Positions 1 through 12,059 of a stretch of DNA of 64,000 bases are shown one piece after another. Every line of letters starts with the position of its first letter. The first letter of the stretch is position 1. Location of the stretch: assembly GCA_964019135.1 (NCBI GenBank), contig OZ025248.1:15817574-15881573 (forward strand), in the 5' to 3' direction. The stretch is from Arenicola marina. Its lineage: Eukaryota; Annelida; Polychaeta; Arenicolidae. Position numbers and translations under genes: made by a program. Under the pieces are notes generated by a model. It saw only the letters and a program-made list of their open reading frames with translations, did no database searches and was not told the DNA's origin.

Positions 1-1235
1 CTTAAATATCGAAAATAAGACACATGTCGTTGCGCTCGCAGATAAAAGCAGGCTGGCGAGGAAAGGTCACCTAGGTTACTGTTGAGCTGCGGAAAGCAAA
101 TCCCGTGCGTTCATTACTACATGTGCTTCAAACACTTCATACCCAACGAACCTGGTCACCTTAGCCACCTTAGATTGGAGTGGCGCTCTCTACTTTAATG
201 ACGCAACACGTACTCATCCGCACGTTGTCACTTCACGCTGTTTCCTTGGAAGGGTCGTTAACAGCTTAAGTGATTCGCAAGTTACATTTAACAAATTGTA
301 TGACGTCACGCCTTGGTCTTAAGTCTTCATTATCTAGAAGAATGCATCGGAAAACATACCTAGCCGTGTTTTATTAACGTAAGTGTGCGTTGTTTAAAGA
401 TAGAGCGACAAAACAATTCATTATTACGGAAAAACTGTGCATTATCTTGATAATGAACAGTTGTTGTTAATGTTGACACCGCTGACTGTCACGGTGCAAT
501 CAGCCAAACTGAGCTGAGCTGAGTTGTGCTGAGGCGAGATAGCAGATGTTGTCAGAACTTGCCAATTTCAAGACCAACAATGGAATGCATAATGTTAAGC
601 TCCAAGGGGGCGGGGGGTTAGAAAAAAAAGCTCAAAATATATGGAAAATCAAAAGTTATCGATTGCATATATTTCTCATGCAGTCTATAAATGTGTGTCA
701 CATATGTGTTTAAGGGTGCAGGATAAATATTACAAAGGACACGACAGATATGGAAGATTTATCTGAAAGCAGAAGTGTCCCTCATATCGCTTTTCAAGGG
801 GCGATGTTTTCAGGAAAGTTAGACGTAATGACTTGACCCTTGTGTGGGAATTTAGAAAACAAGATTTCCAAAATGTCTACTTCCTCCACGCCTTCCCATA
901 TCCCTACCCCCTTTGGGGCTTCGCAATGACGAAAGGTTGTTTCCATAATGCTCGCTCACGTATTAGTCTGGCAGTGAGATAAACCGATCCACACTCCGAC
1001 ACAAACCCCACCCACGTTTGGGTCCTGTAATGGCGATCCCTGGATCTGAGACCTGTCAGGAAGAACTCAGGACTCGTATACTGGGTGACCTTGCCCAGGC
1101 GGGATCAGTAGCCCAAATAACTGACGTTAGACTATATTCCTAATTACCTTTTTCAGAAACAATGATTCTCCATAAGATGGCAGAACGACCGGACCTTGCG
1201 ACGTAGCAACACCTTGCAAACCGTGCTTATGACGT
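1..1235. other. non-coding stretch, no gene seen
   Basis: I find no long open frame, RNA gene or clear repeat here. A G-rich run sits near 605-618 and the remainder is mixed-composition DNA. The 3' part (about 1020-1235) may belong to the retroposon whose tail lies at 1236-1266. Confidence 0.5.
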
Positions 1236-1266
1236 GATTCTATAAGAATAAACTTAAACTTAAACT
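1020..1266 (+). mobile_element. possible retroposon (SINE/LINE) 3' end
   Basis: The segment ends with an AATAAA signal followed by three tandem copies of a six-base ACTTAA-type repeat (1242-1266). Short tandem tails of this kind are common at the 3' end of SINEs and non-LTR elements. No A box, B box or target-site duplication could be matched upstream, so the 5' limit is a guess and only the tail is directly visible. Confidence 0.3.
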
Positions 1267-1423
1267 AAAATTCATAGATTATTGGATCCGTTTTTTTCAA
1301 TAAGGCTAACATGTTTCTCAAACTACGCTTGTGTATCTATAGTCGTCCATTTGTGGCTGATGTCCCGACTGAATGACCGTTGTGTCGCCGGGGCTGATGC
1401 AGGGTGATGCAGGGTGCATTTTA

Positions 1424-1690
1424 GCGTGGTCTAAAACATATACATCGACATCAAAATCATTAAAGTCGGACTACTCAGTCAACTTTAACGGCGAAAATCG
1501 TATTTTTATGATGAAATTGGCAGCCATTTTAATTTTAAGATCTGGAAATTCGGTTTTGGCGTGGTCTAAAACATTTAAATCAACATCAAAATCATTAAAG
1601 TCGGACTACTGAGTCAACTTTAACAGCGAAAATCGTATTTTTATGGTGAAAATGTCGGCCATCTTAGAAAATGGCCGCCATTTTGGAATT
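1424..1690. repeat. two-copy direct repeat, 135-bp period
   Basis: Two head-to-tail copies begin with GCGTGGTCTAAAACAT at 1424 and 1559. They share most of their length, including the stretch GTCGGACTACT and the block reading GCGAAAATCGTATTTTTATG. The second copy runs into a short palindromic segment containing ATGGCCGCCAT. Apparent ORFs through it are weak, with no recognisable domain. Confidence 0.7.
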
Positions 1691-1993
1691 TTAAGTGGCT
1701 AACGGGCTTTTTTGGAAAACTAGTCCCAGGGGAACGTCTATGCCAAATTTGGTGCTTGTCTCACAATGTGAACGATTTCGCTAAAAAAAACACCCTTATC
1801 TGCTCCGCTATCGGGAACCAATGCAATATGCCCGGTAGCCCAGAGACACGCAATAGTGGCTTTACAATATGCAGGTGGCACGGGATCCATTTGATGTCTC
1901 GTGAAGACGTGGGCAGCGCCCCACTCTCTTTGACCGTGTGCAAGAAATCAAAGGAAATAACCCGGCAGGTAATTACGTGAGGCCGATGGCGAT

Positions 1994-3190
1994 CCCCAAG
2001 TGGTGGGTAGAGGCGCACGGCTGAGCGTATACCCGGGAGGCGGGTAGAGGTGCACGGCGGAGCGTATCTCCAGGTTGTGGATAGAGACGCACAGCTAAGC
2101 ATATCCTCAGGTGGTGGGTAGGGGCGCACTGCTGAGCGTATCCTCAGGTGGGGAGTAGAGACGCACGGCTGAGCGTATAACCGGGAGGCGGGTAGAGACG
2201 CACGGCTGAGCGTATACCAGGGTGGCTGGTAGAGGCGCACGGCTGACGGTATGTCCAGGTGGTGGGTATAGGTGCACGGCTGAGCATATTCCCAGGTGGT
2301 GGGTAGAGGAGCACGGCTGAGGTTATCCTCAGGTGGAGAGTAGAGACGCACGGCTGAGCGTATAACCGGGAGGCGGGTAGAGGCGCACGGCTGAGCGTAT
2401 ACCAGGGTGGCTGGTAGAGGCGCATGGCTGAGCGTATGTCCAGGTGGTGGGTATAGGTGCACGGCTGAGCATATTCCCAAGTGGTGAGTAGAGGCGCACG
2501 GCTGAGCGTATACCAGGGTGGTGGGTAGAGACGCATGGCTGAGCGTATACCAGGGTGGCGGGTAAAGGCACACGGCTGAGGGTATAACCGGGAAGCGGGT
2601 ATAGGCGCACGGCTGAGCGTATCGCCAAGTGTTGGGTAGAGGCGCACGGCGGAGTGTATACCCGGGAGGTGGGTAGAGGCGCACGGTTTAACGTACCTCC
2701 AGGTGGTGGGTAGAGACGCACGGCTGAGTGCATACCCGGGAGGTGGGTAGAGGCGGAGGGTTTAACGTATCTCCAGGTGTTGGGTAGAGACGCACGGCTG
2801 AGCGTATCCTGTGGTGGTGGGTAGAGACGCACGGCTGAGCGTATACCAGGGTGGCGGGTAGAGGCGAACGGCTGCGCGTATCTCCAGATGGTGGATAGAA
2901 GCGCACGGCTGAGCGTATAACCGGGAAGCGGGTATAGGCGCACGGCTGAGCGTATCTCCAGGTGGTGAGTAGAGATGGACGGCTAAGCGTATCCTTAGGT
3001 GGTGGGTAGAGGCGCACGGCTGCGCGTATACCCGGGAGGTGCATAGAGGAGCACGGCTGAGCGTATCTCCACGTAGTGGGTAAAGACGTACGGCTGAGGG
3101 TATACCCGGGAGGTGGGTAGAGGCGGACGGTTTAACGTATCTCCAGGTGGTGGGTAGAGACGCACGACTGAGCGTATCTCCAGGTGGTGT
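1994..3190. repeat. 37-bp minisatellite, about 32 copies
   Basis: The array repeats a 37-bp unit containing GGTGGGTAGAGACGCACGG followed by CTGAGCGTATACCCGGGAG. Units vary at several positions, for example GCGTATCTCC versus GCGTATACCC, so the array is old and diverged. The plus strand is G-rich. The GGGAGGTGGGTAGAG stretch resembles the classical minisatellite core described by Jeffreys. Reading frames on the minus strand across it (up to about 300 codons) are by-products of the repeat and match no protein family. Confidence 0.95.
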
Positions 3191-3635
3191 GAAGGACTGA
3201 TGACCTGGTGTGAAGGTTCATAATTAGTCAATAATGAAGACGCAATGGCATTGAAATTAAATAAAATGGGCCAAGAAATCTGTCTGGCCAATGATATGTT
3301 ACGGACGACGTATTCCCAAGATGCCTGGGCCTGTGCAGAAATTGCTAATAATGCACAAGGGCCGTGAGGACCAGGTATAAAGACGCCGGGGACTTGTTGT
3401 AAATATGTTATCGATCACACAGCAGGCTTTATCACTACAAGGAGGCATCGGGACGGCCCTGACGTCAAATCAATATAGCTCTTTTTTAAAGTGGCGTTGA
3501 CTTTTCAGGGGGGTAAATTGTGAACGCAGGATATTGGGGCATAGAGCTGTCAGCGCTGTGAAGGGCCCGTCGCGAAGCTTGAAGAGTTCGCGTCTTTGAA
3601 GCTTGATGAGTTTGCGTCTTTGAATCTTTATTGAG
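3191..3635. other. spacer with a short 26-bp repeat
   Basis: The stretch is mostly unique. At about 3575-3636 a unit of about 26 bp containing GCGTCTTTGAAGCTTGATGA recurs two to three times immediately before the next array. No gene is seen. Confidence 0.5.
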
Positions 3636-3970
3636 TTAAAATGTATATCCATTAAAATGTATATTCCAAAATTTATATCCAAAAATTTATATCCATGACA
3701 ATGTATCTCCATTGAAATGTATATCCATGAAAATGTATCTCCATTGAAATGTATATCCATTAAAATGTATATCCATTAAAATGTATATCCATTAAAATGC
3801 ATATTCATTAAAAGTAGACCCATTAAAATGTATACCATGTATATCCATTAAAATGTATACCATGTATATCCATTAAAATGTATATCATGTATATCCATTA
3901 AAATGTATATCCATTAAAATGTACATCCATTAAAACGTATATCCATTAAACCTTATAATCCATTAAACTT
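3636..3970. repeat. 16-bp AT-rich minisatellite
   Basis: The 16-bp unit ATTAAAATGTATATCC is repeated about 20 times, with point changes and a few units that contain an extra ACCATG step around 3830-3890. Degeneration toward the 3' end (CTTATAATCC, CTTGAAATC) marks the array edge. Confidence 0.92.
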
Positions 3971-5431
3971 GAAATCATTTAAACGTTAACATTGAACATG
4001 GAGGCTTCTGGGTGGGTTTAAGTAGAACCCCGGGCGACCCTGGAATCCGGCATTGCGCCACCAGGTTTTGAGGAGTGTCGAGGGCGACTGAAGTGTCTCA
4101 TTAATCTTGGGGATTATGCGCAAAAAGGGACAAAGGACAACCTCAAGAGAGATGGGATGGGCCGAGGCATCGACCAGTCTGTCCCAAGCTATGTCTGTTT
4201 CACCGGATCATGCTCATAACGATTGCGGCAGCGCCTATAATCCGAGAGCACTACTTCAGTCCCTGCACCCAGCAGTACGGAACAGGGAGGAGGCAAATGC
4301 TCTTCTAAAATGGCGGACGTCAACATTGTTCTCCCTCAATGTGACCCAATATCTGCACATTCCACCCTTCAATTATTTTCAGGCCCATATTGATTGGACA
4401 CATATCCAAATGAGGCACTTTTATTTTTAGAAATCCTCTTTGTAGGCCTACTTCTGTACGCCTGAGGTACGTGATTCCATTAAGCTTCATATTCTTCGTA
4501 GATACACCTTGCGTACAGGTTTGGAAACAGGATGAACATCATTAAACTCTTGTGAGACATCGAGTTATTAGAAACGTAACCGAAAGTCACGAACAATCGC
4601 TTTTTATAAAGCAGATGCAGTTTTTTTTTAAACAGCTGTTCTTCTTTAAAAATGAAATCGCCAAGTTTCTAAAGCCTTCATGATGACTCTTTGGAATGTG
4701 GTCCGCATAAAAACTTCTGTTTTACATCGTTTGCACATGCAGTGTTATTGATAATTAAGAAATTAATGTAACCAATGCCGCTCATATCTTTGAGTCATGT
4801 ATATAAATGCATGTCGTCCTCGTCGATAAATCAGAGCCAACGCGCGAAGGCCGATGGAATTACCAATCCGCCAAGGACAAGCCAAGGGCAATGGTGGTCT
4901 TCACGCTGGTGACGTCACGTGGTAGAGAAATCGGCCCACGGACAGACGGAGACGACCAATTACATAAGTTGTGATGACTATGGAAACACAACACTCACTG
5001 AACGCCGGAAAACCCGAGGGTCTTAATAGAAGTAAGATATATATACATAATGTGTGCTTCGCCTTGACTGCAAAGGGTGGTCGGGAGTGGGGTGGGGGGA
5101 GGGGGGGGGGCGCATGGAGTGAGGTGAGAAGGGAAGGGCGATAGGGCTGAGGAGGAGCGAGGGGAGGGAGTGAGGGGCTAGGGCTACAGAGGGGGACAGA
5201 GGGGCGAGGTGGGTGGCTGGGTGGGTATGGAGTGATGCCCTTGGTACGTCACATCCATAGCCTTGAACTTTATCTTGTACGTGCCGACGAGCGTTAATGG
5301 GTAATGGCTGGTTGGGCAACCTGTATGGGTTAGCCACCCCTCCCCCCTCCATTACTGGGGGAGGGGCGGGGGATATTACCAAAATGTCTGGCTTCCCCCA
5401 GGCAGATACTGAGGGCCCCATAGGGGCTTTT
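3971..5431. other. non-coding stretch with purine-rich tract
   Basis: No gene is supported. A purine-rich, G-run-containing tract (about 5083-5175) includes a homopolymer of ten or more G. It is a strand-asymmetric sequence able in principle to form triplex or G-quadruplex structures. Open frames at 4107-4430 (plus) and 5023-5421 (minus) are short and compositionally biased, with no family resemblance. Confidence 0.5.
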
Positions 5432-5650
5432 TCGACACGGCGACACGGCGATTTTTAAAATCGACAACGCGACATTGGGGTTGTCTTAGAATCGACATGC
5501 GACATAAGAGTTAGCGACACGCGACATGGAACTTTTCTTAAAATCGACACGCGACATGGACCTTTTCTTAAAATCGACACGCGACATGGACCTTTTCTTA
5601 AAATCGACACGCGACATAGACCTTTTTCTTAAAATCGACACGCGACATGG
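5432..5650. repeat. 30-bp minisatellite, about 7 copies
   Basis: Each 30-bp unit carries AAAATCGACACGCGACAT followed by a GGACCTTTTCTT segment. The left copies are diverged (ATTTTTAAAATCGACAACGC) and the right copies are almost identical, which suggests expansion from the right-hand end. Confidence 0.9.
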
Positions 5651-6881
5651 CTACCCCCCCTCAGGGGCCCCATACTGAGGCAGCGGAAGCAGCAGCAGTG
5701 ACGAAGGCAGTATGATCAGTAGGAACTGGTAGGACAGACCACCCCTCTCCCCCCCCCTCTCCTCGGCCACCCTCACCCTCACCCTGGGGTGGGGGGCTGG
5801 ACAGCCGGTCCGATAGCGGCGACAAGTGGGAGGGTGGAGGGGGCACCGCATTCCCATACGTCCAGCCGTGAAGGGAATAACATGGTCCATAATGCCCAAC
5901 CTAGGCATTCTCTCGAAGCGTGGCTTACCATACATGTGTATATTATACACTTATCATGCCTGCTGCGCGGTGTCTTGCGGACTGACGCGTCATCATCCCG
6001 GGGGGCACTGTTAGGGGGGGGGGGGGGTTCAGCGGGTGCCTCCTGATGCCTGAGGTAGCGGACATTTTTGATGAAAAAGGTACCCCTATAGAGCGGATAT
6101 TCGAAAACTTGCGACTGGGAGGGGGGGGGGGTGGGGGGGGGGGGTTATGGTTATGATTATGGTCCTGTACCTTGATCTCACTATTAAATTTCCTTCTTGC
6201 CTGACAAAAGAGTTGCACGCCATATATAAAAGCTTGCTCTCTGTTTGAAAATTAGTTCTTCTTTCATAGTGCTAGGCACCCACGGCGATACTGACATATG
6301 TCAACAACCATATGGGTTCATCCTGTTATATATCTTGAGTGGACAAATTTGCTGTGTCTATGCACAAGATCCGAGGAAATGTTTTGGAGTATCGGGTAAA
6401 AAAAGTGACAGTGAGTTTAAATGAATAATTAAAATTAAGCGATTTCAAATATTCGACATCTACAATAATATTGTAGCGTTAACTACGTATCATCAAAATG
6501 AGGATATTATGTACGAATCACTTGCACAGGTATCAATATTATAGATATATATTTTGGTTTCTTTTTATTATGCTGTACAAATGTGGTGCTTCTTTGGTCC
6601 ATCTTGTGTTCATCAGATAATTGTAGGTTTTGGTGATACATCATGGTCGTCACAGAGAGTGTTCAGGGAGTGTGGTGGCCAGACAGGATGGGGGTAGGGT
6701 GGCGGGGGTGGTGCGGGGTTGGGGCGGGGGTGGGGCGGGGTCACAGTTCTATGCGGCATTCGAAGGCCGAATAAATGAAATTACGTGACGTTAACGACTC
6801 TCTAAACGACGTGACAAATGTCTTATTTGCTGGTTGTCCAGCGGTGAACGGGTGCTCACGTGATCTGTCCGACCTTGAACC
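5651..6881. other. non-coding stretch with several poly-G tracts
   Basis: Homopolymeric G runs lie near 6016-6030 and 6119-6143, and there are C-rich tracts near 5745-5790. A G-rich block lies at about 6690-6740. No recognisable coding, RNA or transposon feature was found between them. Confidence 0.5.
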
Positions 6882-7310
6882 GTCCTCTCTCTCTTCCTAT
6901 CTGTCTGTTTGTCTCGCCCTCTCCGTGATATATTGCGTCTGTCTGTCTGTCTCACTCTCTTTGTCTATCTCTCTTTCTGCCCCCCTCTCTCTATTAATCT
7001 CGTTCTCCCGCTTTCGCTCACACTCCTCTCTCTTTCTCATTCTTTCCCCTTTCTCTCTGCCTTTCTGTTTCTCGCCCCCTCAATTCCCTATTTCACATCT
7101 TTCTCTTTGTTTCTCACGTTCTCTTTACTCTTTTTATCTCTCTATGTCCTTCTGATCCTCTCTCCAGTTTCCATCTTTCTCCCCTCTGTCTACATCTGTC
7201 TCCCCTATGTCTAACTCTCTCCCGTATGTCTCCACCTTTCTCCCGTATGTCTCCATCTCTCTCCCGTATGTCTCCACCTCTCTTCCGTATGTCTCCACCT
7301 CTCTCCCCTG
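6882..7310. repeat. pyrimidine tract with embedded 21-bp tandem repeat
   Basis: The plus strand is almost pure C/T for over 400 bases, rich in CTCT and TGTC steps. From about 7190 to 7308 this resolves into a 21-bp tandem unit containing TCTCCCGTATGTCTCCACC, with four clear copies. The tract creates open frames on both strands with low-complexity translations, which I do not regard as genes. Confidence 0.85.
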
Positions 7311-8731
7311 GGCGGTGTTTTGCTTCGTGCCTGAGGTATGGTGTGACAAGGTCCTGAGCTTGTAGGACTGCCACCCCGACCCTTTTCCAATAAAAAGTCG
7401 CAACGGAGACATTGCTGACGGTTCAAGGCTAGGGTCCAATGGACCCCACCGTGAATTGCGCAAGAGAAAGGAGAGGAGGGAGCAAGGGGTGGAAGGTTGC
7501 CAAGGGATAACTTGAATAATCCGTGGCAAATACTAATTAGCTTCCACTTGAAAGCAGGTGTTAGGCCGCTCTGGCCGTTAACATATCCTCCGTCCCCAGC
7601 TCTGGGGCGCCGTGCCGTAAGCCCCAATTAACGAAACTGACTTACATCTTTGACTTTCTGCAATAGAATCCGGGCCATACGTATACCGTGCTTAGGTTGA
7701 CAGCCACATGCAAATCAATGCCATGGTGGGATGTGCATGGTTAGGGTTTGATGGTGATAGCAGGCAACGACCCCGTAAAGAACATGAACGTGGGTCAGAA
7801 ACGCGCAAGCTGTTGTTATTGTCTAAAAACTCCTTAACGCCAACTGCGGTCGTAACTGTGTAATAAATTTAGAAGAACAGACATCAAATTTCATCATCGG
7901 CCGTATTTTAACGGCTAGAAATCTGGCGGGCGGCCTGAGCATTGGTCGAATCATACCGTTGCGTTCCTTTACAAGCTGGTTGCCGTACAACTGTTCAAAA
8001 TTAAATAAGTTAATGATGTTGGCAAACCGTTTTAATGATTAACTCGTTGAATAACTTGCAAACCCCCAACATATTTTAATACCTGCCAACTTGTGGGCAA
8101 AAGGAAAATAAAAAAGAGAACACAAGCTATTGTGAGTCACGACGCAGGGAAATGCGAAATGCCACCTTAGCACACGGTATCAGGTCAGGTCTACCTGTAT
8201 TGAAACAGGGGTTAACCAGAAACGTGTGGCAATCACACACAACGGGCATATAGCTAGGCTATATAGGGCTATATCGGATTTCTCATATCCCCTAGCCCTT
8301 CTGTGATTACGGGGGTAAGGGGTAGGGGGAAACGCATCCCGAAAAATAGGGTTCCACTAGAAAAAGGGTTTGCAATATTCCTTGATTTCCAAGGTATGAC
8401 AGTACATCTGATTGCAATTTGTTTTGAGTATATGCATAGGTTGCTGTGACCACCGGCTTTCGGAACAGGTGTTGTTTTGCTGGTCTCCAAAGCAGCTACA
8501 AACCGGAAATAGAATCCGCAAAACTGTGCAGTGCAGCCAGATAGCAGGTCTGCAGGACTGCAAAGTAAACGATCGGATAATTAAAATTCCGTCATTATAA
8601 GCGGCTGCAGGTGCGTTACTCACCACAAGGTCAAGGACACTGGTGGGGCTGCTTAACATCATCCGGAGCCGCTTCTGTTAACTCCATGGCAACCGTACCG
8701 CATCAACACAGACGACTTCCCTTTGACCATT
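7311..8731. other. non-coding stretch
   Basis: No intact gene is seen. A short minus-strand reading frame around 8590-8662 contains a run resembling the LDLVxSN motif found late in LINE endonuclease domains (see findings). The rest appears unique. Confidence 0.45.
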
Positions 8732-9430
8732 AATGAGTCTGGGAAGTCTAATGATGACTTCATTTAAGTCTACATGGACCTGACCAGGGTATATTAATGA
8801 ATCTGGGACATTCAATGGTGACGTCCATTTAAGTCTACATGGACCCGACCAGGGTATATTAATGAGTCTGGGACATTCAATGGTGACGTCATTTAAGTCT
8901 ACATGGACCCGACCAGGGTATATTAATGAGTCTGGGACATTCAATGGTGACGTCATTTAAGTCTACATGGACCCGACCAGGGTATATTAATGAGTCTGGG
9001 ACATTCAATGGTGACGTCATTTAAGTCTACATGGACCTGACCAGGTTCTATGAATGAGTCTGGGACGTCCAATGATGACGTCATTTAAGTCTACATGGAC
9101 CTGCCTGGTTCTATGAATGAGTCTGGGACATTCAATGGTGACGTCATTTAAGTCTACATGGACCCGACCAGGGTATATTAATGAGTCTGGGACATTCAAT
9201 GGTGACGTCATTTAAGTCTACATGGACCTGACCAGGTTCTATGAATGAGTCTGGGACGTCGGACCTGACCTGGTTCTATGAATGAGTCTGGGACATTCAA
9301 TGGTGACGTCATTTAAGTCTACATGGACCTGACCAGGTTCTATGAATGAGTCTGGGACGTCCAATGATGACGTCATTTAAGTGAACATGGATACAAAAAA
9401 AAGGTCTACATGGACCTGACCAGGGTCTAT
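8732..9430. repeat. 64-bp minisatellite carrying CRE-type sites
   Basis: The 64-bp unit begins TGAGTCTGGGACATTCAATG, continues with GTGACGTCATTTAAGTCTAC and ends ATGGACC(C/T)GACCAGGG. About ten to eleven copies are present, some truncated (for example near 9257). Eight units contain the perfect palindrome TGACGTCA, the cyclic-AMP response element core. Two unit subtypes differ at the end (GGGTATATTAA versus GGTTCTATGAA). The array ends about 200 bp before the assembly gap. Confidence 0.95.
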
Positions 9431-9624
9431 TCGAATGATAACATGAGACGAATGTGAAATGCTGGCTATGTGGACTGGCAAAACGTCATACATCACACGA
9501 CATACATACACACATATAATAATATATGATTGGACAACGGGAGCACTTTCAGTTTTTTTATCAGTAATGGAGATAAAAACTCAAGACCCAAAACTATGAT
9601 TGGTTCACTTCTTTTGCTTTCAAC

Positions 9625-9824
9625 NNNNNNNNNNNNNNNNNNNNNNNNNNNNNNNNNNNNNNNNNNNNNNNNNNNNNNNNNNNNNNNNNNNNNNNNNNNN
9701 NNNNNNNNNNNNNNNNNNNNNNNNNNNNNNNNNNNNNNNNNNNNNNNNNNNNNNNNNNNNNNNNNNNNNNNNNNNNNNNNNNNNNNNNNNNNNNNNNNNN
9801 NNNNNNNNNNNNNNNNNNNNNNNN
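9625..9824. other. assembly gap, exactly 200 N
   Basis: Exactly 200 undetermined bases. A round figure usually means a placeholder rather than a measured length, so the true distance is unknown. Reading frames running through it are artefacts. Confidence 0.98.
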
Positions 9825-10785
9825 GTGGCGGCAGCGGTCACGACACATAAACACGTGAATCCCCATGCGTACAATGTATCCATGGGACCGTAAAGCTACG
9901 CGCGACATAAATCCTCTTCGTGTTATTTATTATGTAATAAAGATTTAAAGTAATATAGATTGAAAAACTAAATCTGGTTGCTCTTCTTCACGAAATGTGG
10001 TATGTCTCAGTGGGAGCAATGGTAACAATTGATTTGCTGTTCAAGAAATGAAATTTATGGCACATAGTATCCATAATAAAAATAGTATGTTTATTTCATA
10101 TAAAACATGTACATTACATTTCTATCGGAGCAGAAGCAGTTGTTTTGCTACAAAAGGTTTGCAAGCTATAAATTCGATTTATTATGTACTATAAATACAA
10201 ATTTCTCAATTATCAATAATATCTTTTTATAACATACTTTTTCCCGTGCTATTGAAAATTTGAATAGAGCAAAGAGACTGAAACCACTTGTTATATATGC
10301 GCGTTCCCATATTTCTGACTGACATCGTTATACAGCTCTATATTTCGTTATTATTGGATGTTCTTGTTACATACTTATGTACATCTTCGTTTCGCACAAA
10401 CATCTTATATTGATAAAAGGAGGCTAAATGGTAGAAGATTATTGAAGACAAAAAGTGGTGTAGTATGAGAAAGTTTAGGAGCACCATATAAGATTCTGAT
10501 AGAGTATTCAGTGGCTTAACATAGGATTCAAATGCTGCCCCCCTAAATTCGATAACATAAGAAATAGGGAAATCTAAAACTATAGTATAACACATGTAAG
10601 GTTTCACTTTTAAAAACCTTTTTGTGTTGCTCGCTACGAATTCGTAATGATAAGCTGGCTCGTCCGCAGCTTGTTTCCTGGCAAGAAAACAGAACACAAT
10701 GTATGGAATTGAAAAGGGCAATTTATTTGCCGAGTGAGAAAGACACTACATGACAAGCAAATTGTCAAATTAATTAAATAAAAGT
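9825..10785. other. AT-rich non-coding stretch
   Basis: The stretch is AT-rich with no RNA gene or clear repeat. A minus-strand open frame at 10338-10721 (127 codons) has no domain I recognise and a composition typical of AT-rich spacer, so I do not call it a gene. Confidence 0.45.
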
Positions 10786-10853
10786 GCCGGAACACTTCGC
10801 CACTAACTAGCGGAACACTTCGCCAGTAATTGGCGGAACGCATCGCCAATAAA
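10786..10853. repeat. diverged outlier copies of the 25-bp array
   Basis: Two to three degenerate units containing CGGAACACTTCGCCA lie about 50 bp before the main array that starts at 10905. They resemble its GGCGGAACACATCGCC core and are probably older members of the same expansion. Confidence 0.7.
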
Positions 10854-10904
10854 CGTGAATAGACCACGTGACCCTATTATGGGTTGGCGTAACCAATTGA
10901 CATG

Positions 10905-11192
10905 TGTTGTATGAAGGCGTAACACATCGCCCTGTACGAAGGCGGAACACATCGCCCTGTACGAAGGCGGAACACATCGCCCTGTACGAAGGCGGAACAC
11001 ATCGACCTGTACGAAGGCGGAACACATCGCCATGTACGAAGGCGGAACACATCGCCCTGTACGAAGGCGGAACACATCGCCATGTACGAAGGCGGAACAC
11101 ATCGCCCTGTACGAAGGCGGAACACATCGCCATGTACGAAGGCGGAACACATCGCCCTGTACGTATGTGGCACACATGGGCATGTACGTATG
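10905..11192. repeat. 25-bp minisatellite, about 11 copies
   Basis: The 25-bp unit contains GGCGGAACACATCGCC followed by CTGTACGAA. Central units alternate between a CCCTGTACG and a CCATGTACG form, giving an emerging 50-bp dimer. The first and last units are degenerate. Because three units span 75 bp, open frames occur on both strands, and their translations are repeat artefacts. Confidence 0.95.
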
Positions 11193-11384
11193 CCAAATAC
11201 ATTATATATATTGACTGATCACCTTATAATTGGTAAAAGTGGATAGGCTGACAATACGTGGTGAATTTCGCACGTTTAAGTAAAAGCGAAATTAAAAATG
11301 AATTAAGACCACTCAGAATTAATGTGTTGGCCTAAAATTGACATCATTTTCAGTCAGCTTGAGTTACCACGTACTAAATTTTCA

Positions 11385-11788
11385 ATTGAGCTGATTACTC
11401 TGATCGTTTAGGCAGGAAAGGTGAGGGGACATCCGCCATGCTCACAAATAAATCAATAACATTCATTAAGTTTCAAATTTAAATACCTTGGTACATATAT
11501 CATTGGGATTTATTCCAAATCGCAATCACTCAGTGGAGTAATCAAAAAGAATTGGCAAAAAAATACATTAAAATGAGCAAATTTCAAGATTTATACTTTG
11601 TCTGGAGATTCAATAATATTGATTAAAACCTGGTATGGTCGCTTTCATGCTAGCCACTGGAATTCTCCTTTGTAATGTAGCTTTCTATTGCGTTGAAAGC
11701 TGGGGGTATCGAAAGTATGATAACATTTATGGTATAAATCATACCATACTTATCAATTTAATAATTTCTTTGCGTAGTGATAAAATAT
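11385..11788 (+). pseudogene. LINE reverse-transcriptase C-terminal relic
   Basis: Translation in shifting frames recovers the pattern that follows the catalytic part of non-LTR reverse transcriptases: a xVFRKG-like segment, a NKSITFIKF strand, the hallmark KYLGTYI (about 11484-11505), an IKTWYG segment and a terminal block ending YCVESWGY (about 11680-11709). In-frame stops and at least two frameshifts make it non-functional. No catalytic box or 3' tail was identified, so it is a fragment. The clade cannot be fixed from this part. Confidence 0.7.
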
Positions 11789-12059
11789 GAAATTCAAGCA
11801 AAACGTATTATAACGGAGGCGGTGGGGAGGAGGAGGTAACCTCGTCAGCATCTGTTGTCCGAATGACCGACTGGGTAGAACTTCTTGCCGCCAGCCAGCA
11901 GCCGGTCTCTCATTGGTTGACTTCAGTAAACAGCGGGTTGCTAGAAGCATCGACGTGGAAGAGTCCATTCTTGTTTCTGTACTGGAGGGGGGTTTTGTTT
12001 CCTTACGGGCTAAATAACATCTTCGCGAACACATAAACTTAATTCTGAATTTCAGAATT

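Noticed and set aside
1761..3044. Overlapping 118-307-codon minus-strand frames
   Set aside because: They are frames through the 37-bp minisatellite reading a repeated YPPPGYTLSRA-like peptide, with no recognisable protein family.
6775..7627. Frames of 86-138 codons on both strands
   Set aside because: Low-complexity translations of the pyrimidine tract and 21-bp repeat.
9530..9908. Frames spanning the N gap
   Set aside because: Undetermined bases cannot contain stops, so these frames are artefacts.
10338..10721. 127-codon minus-strand frame as a gene
   Set aside because: AT-rich, no domain, no splice context, and length within chance expectation for such composition.
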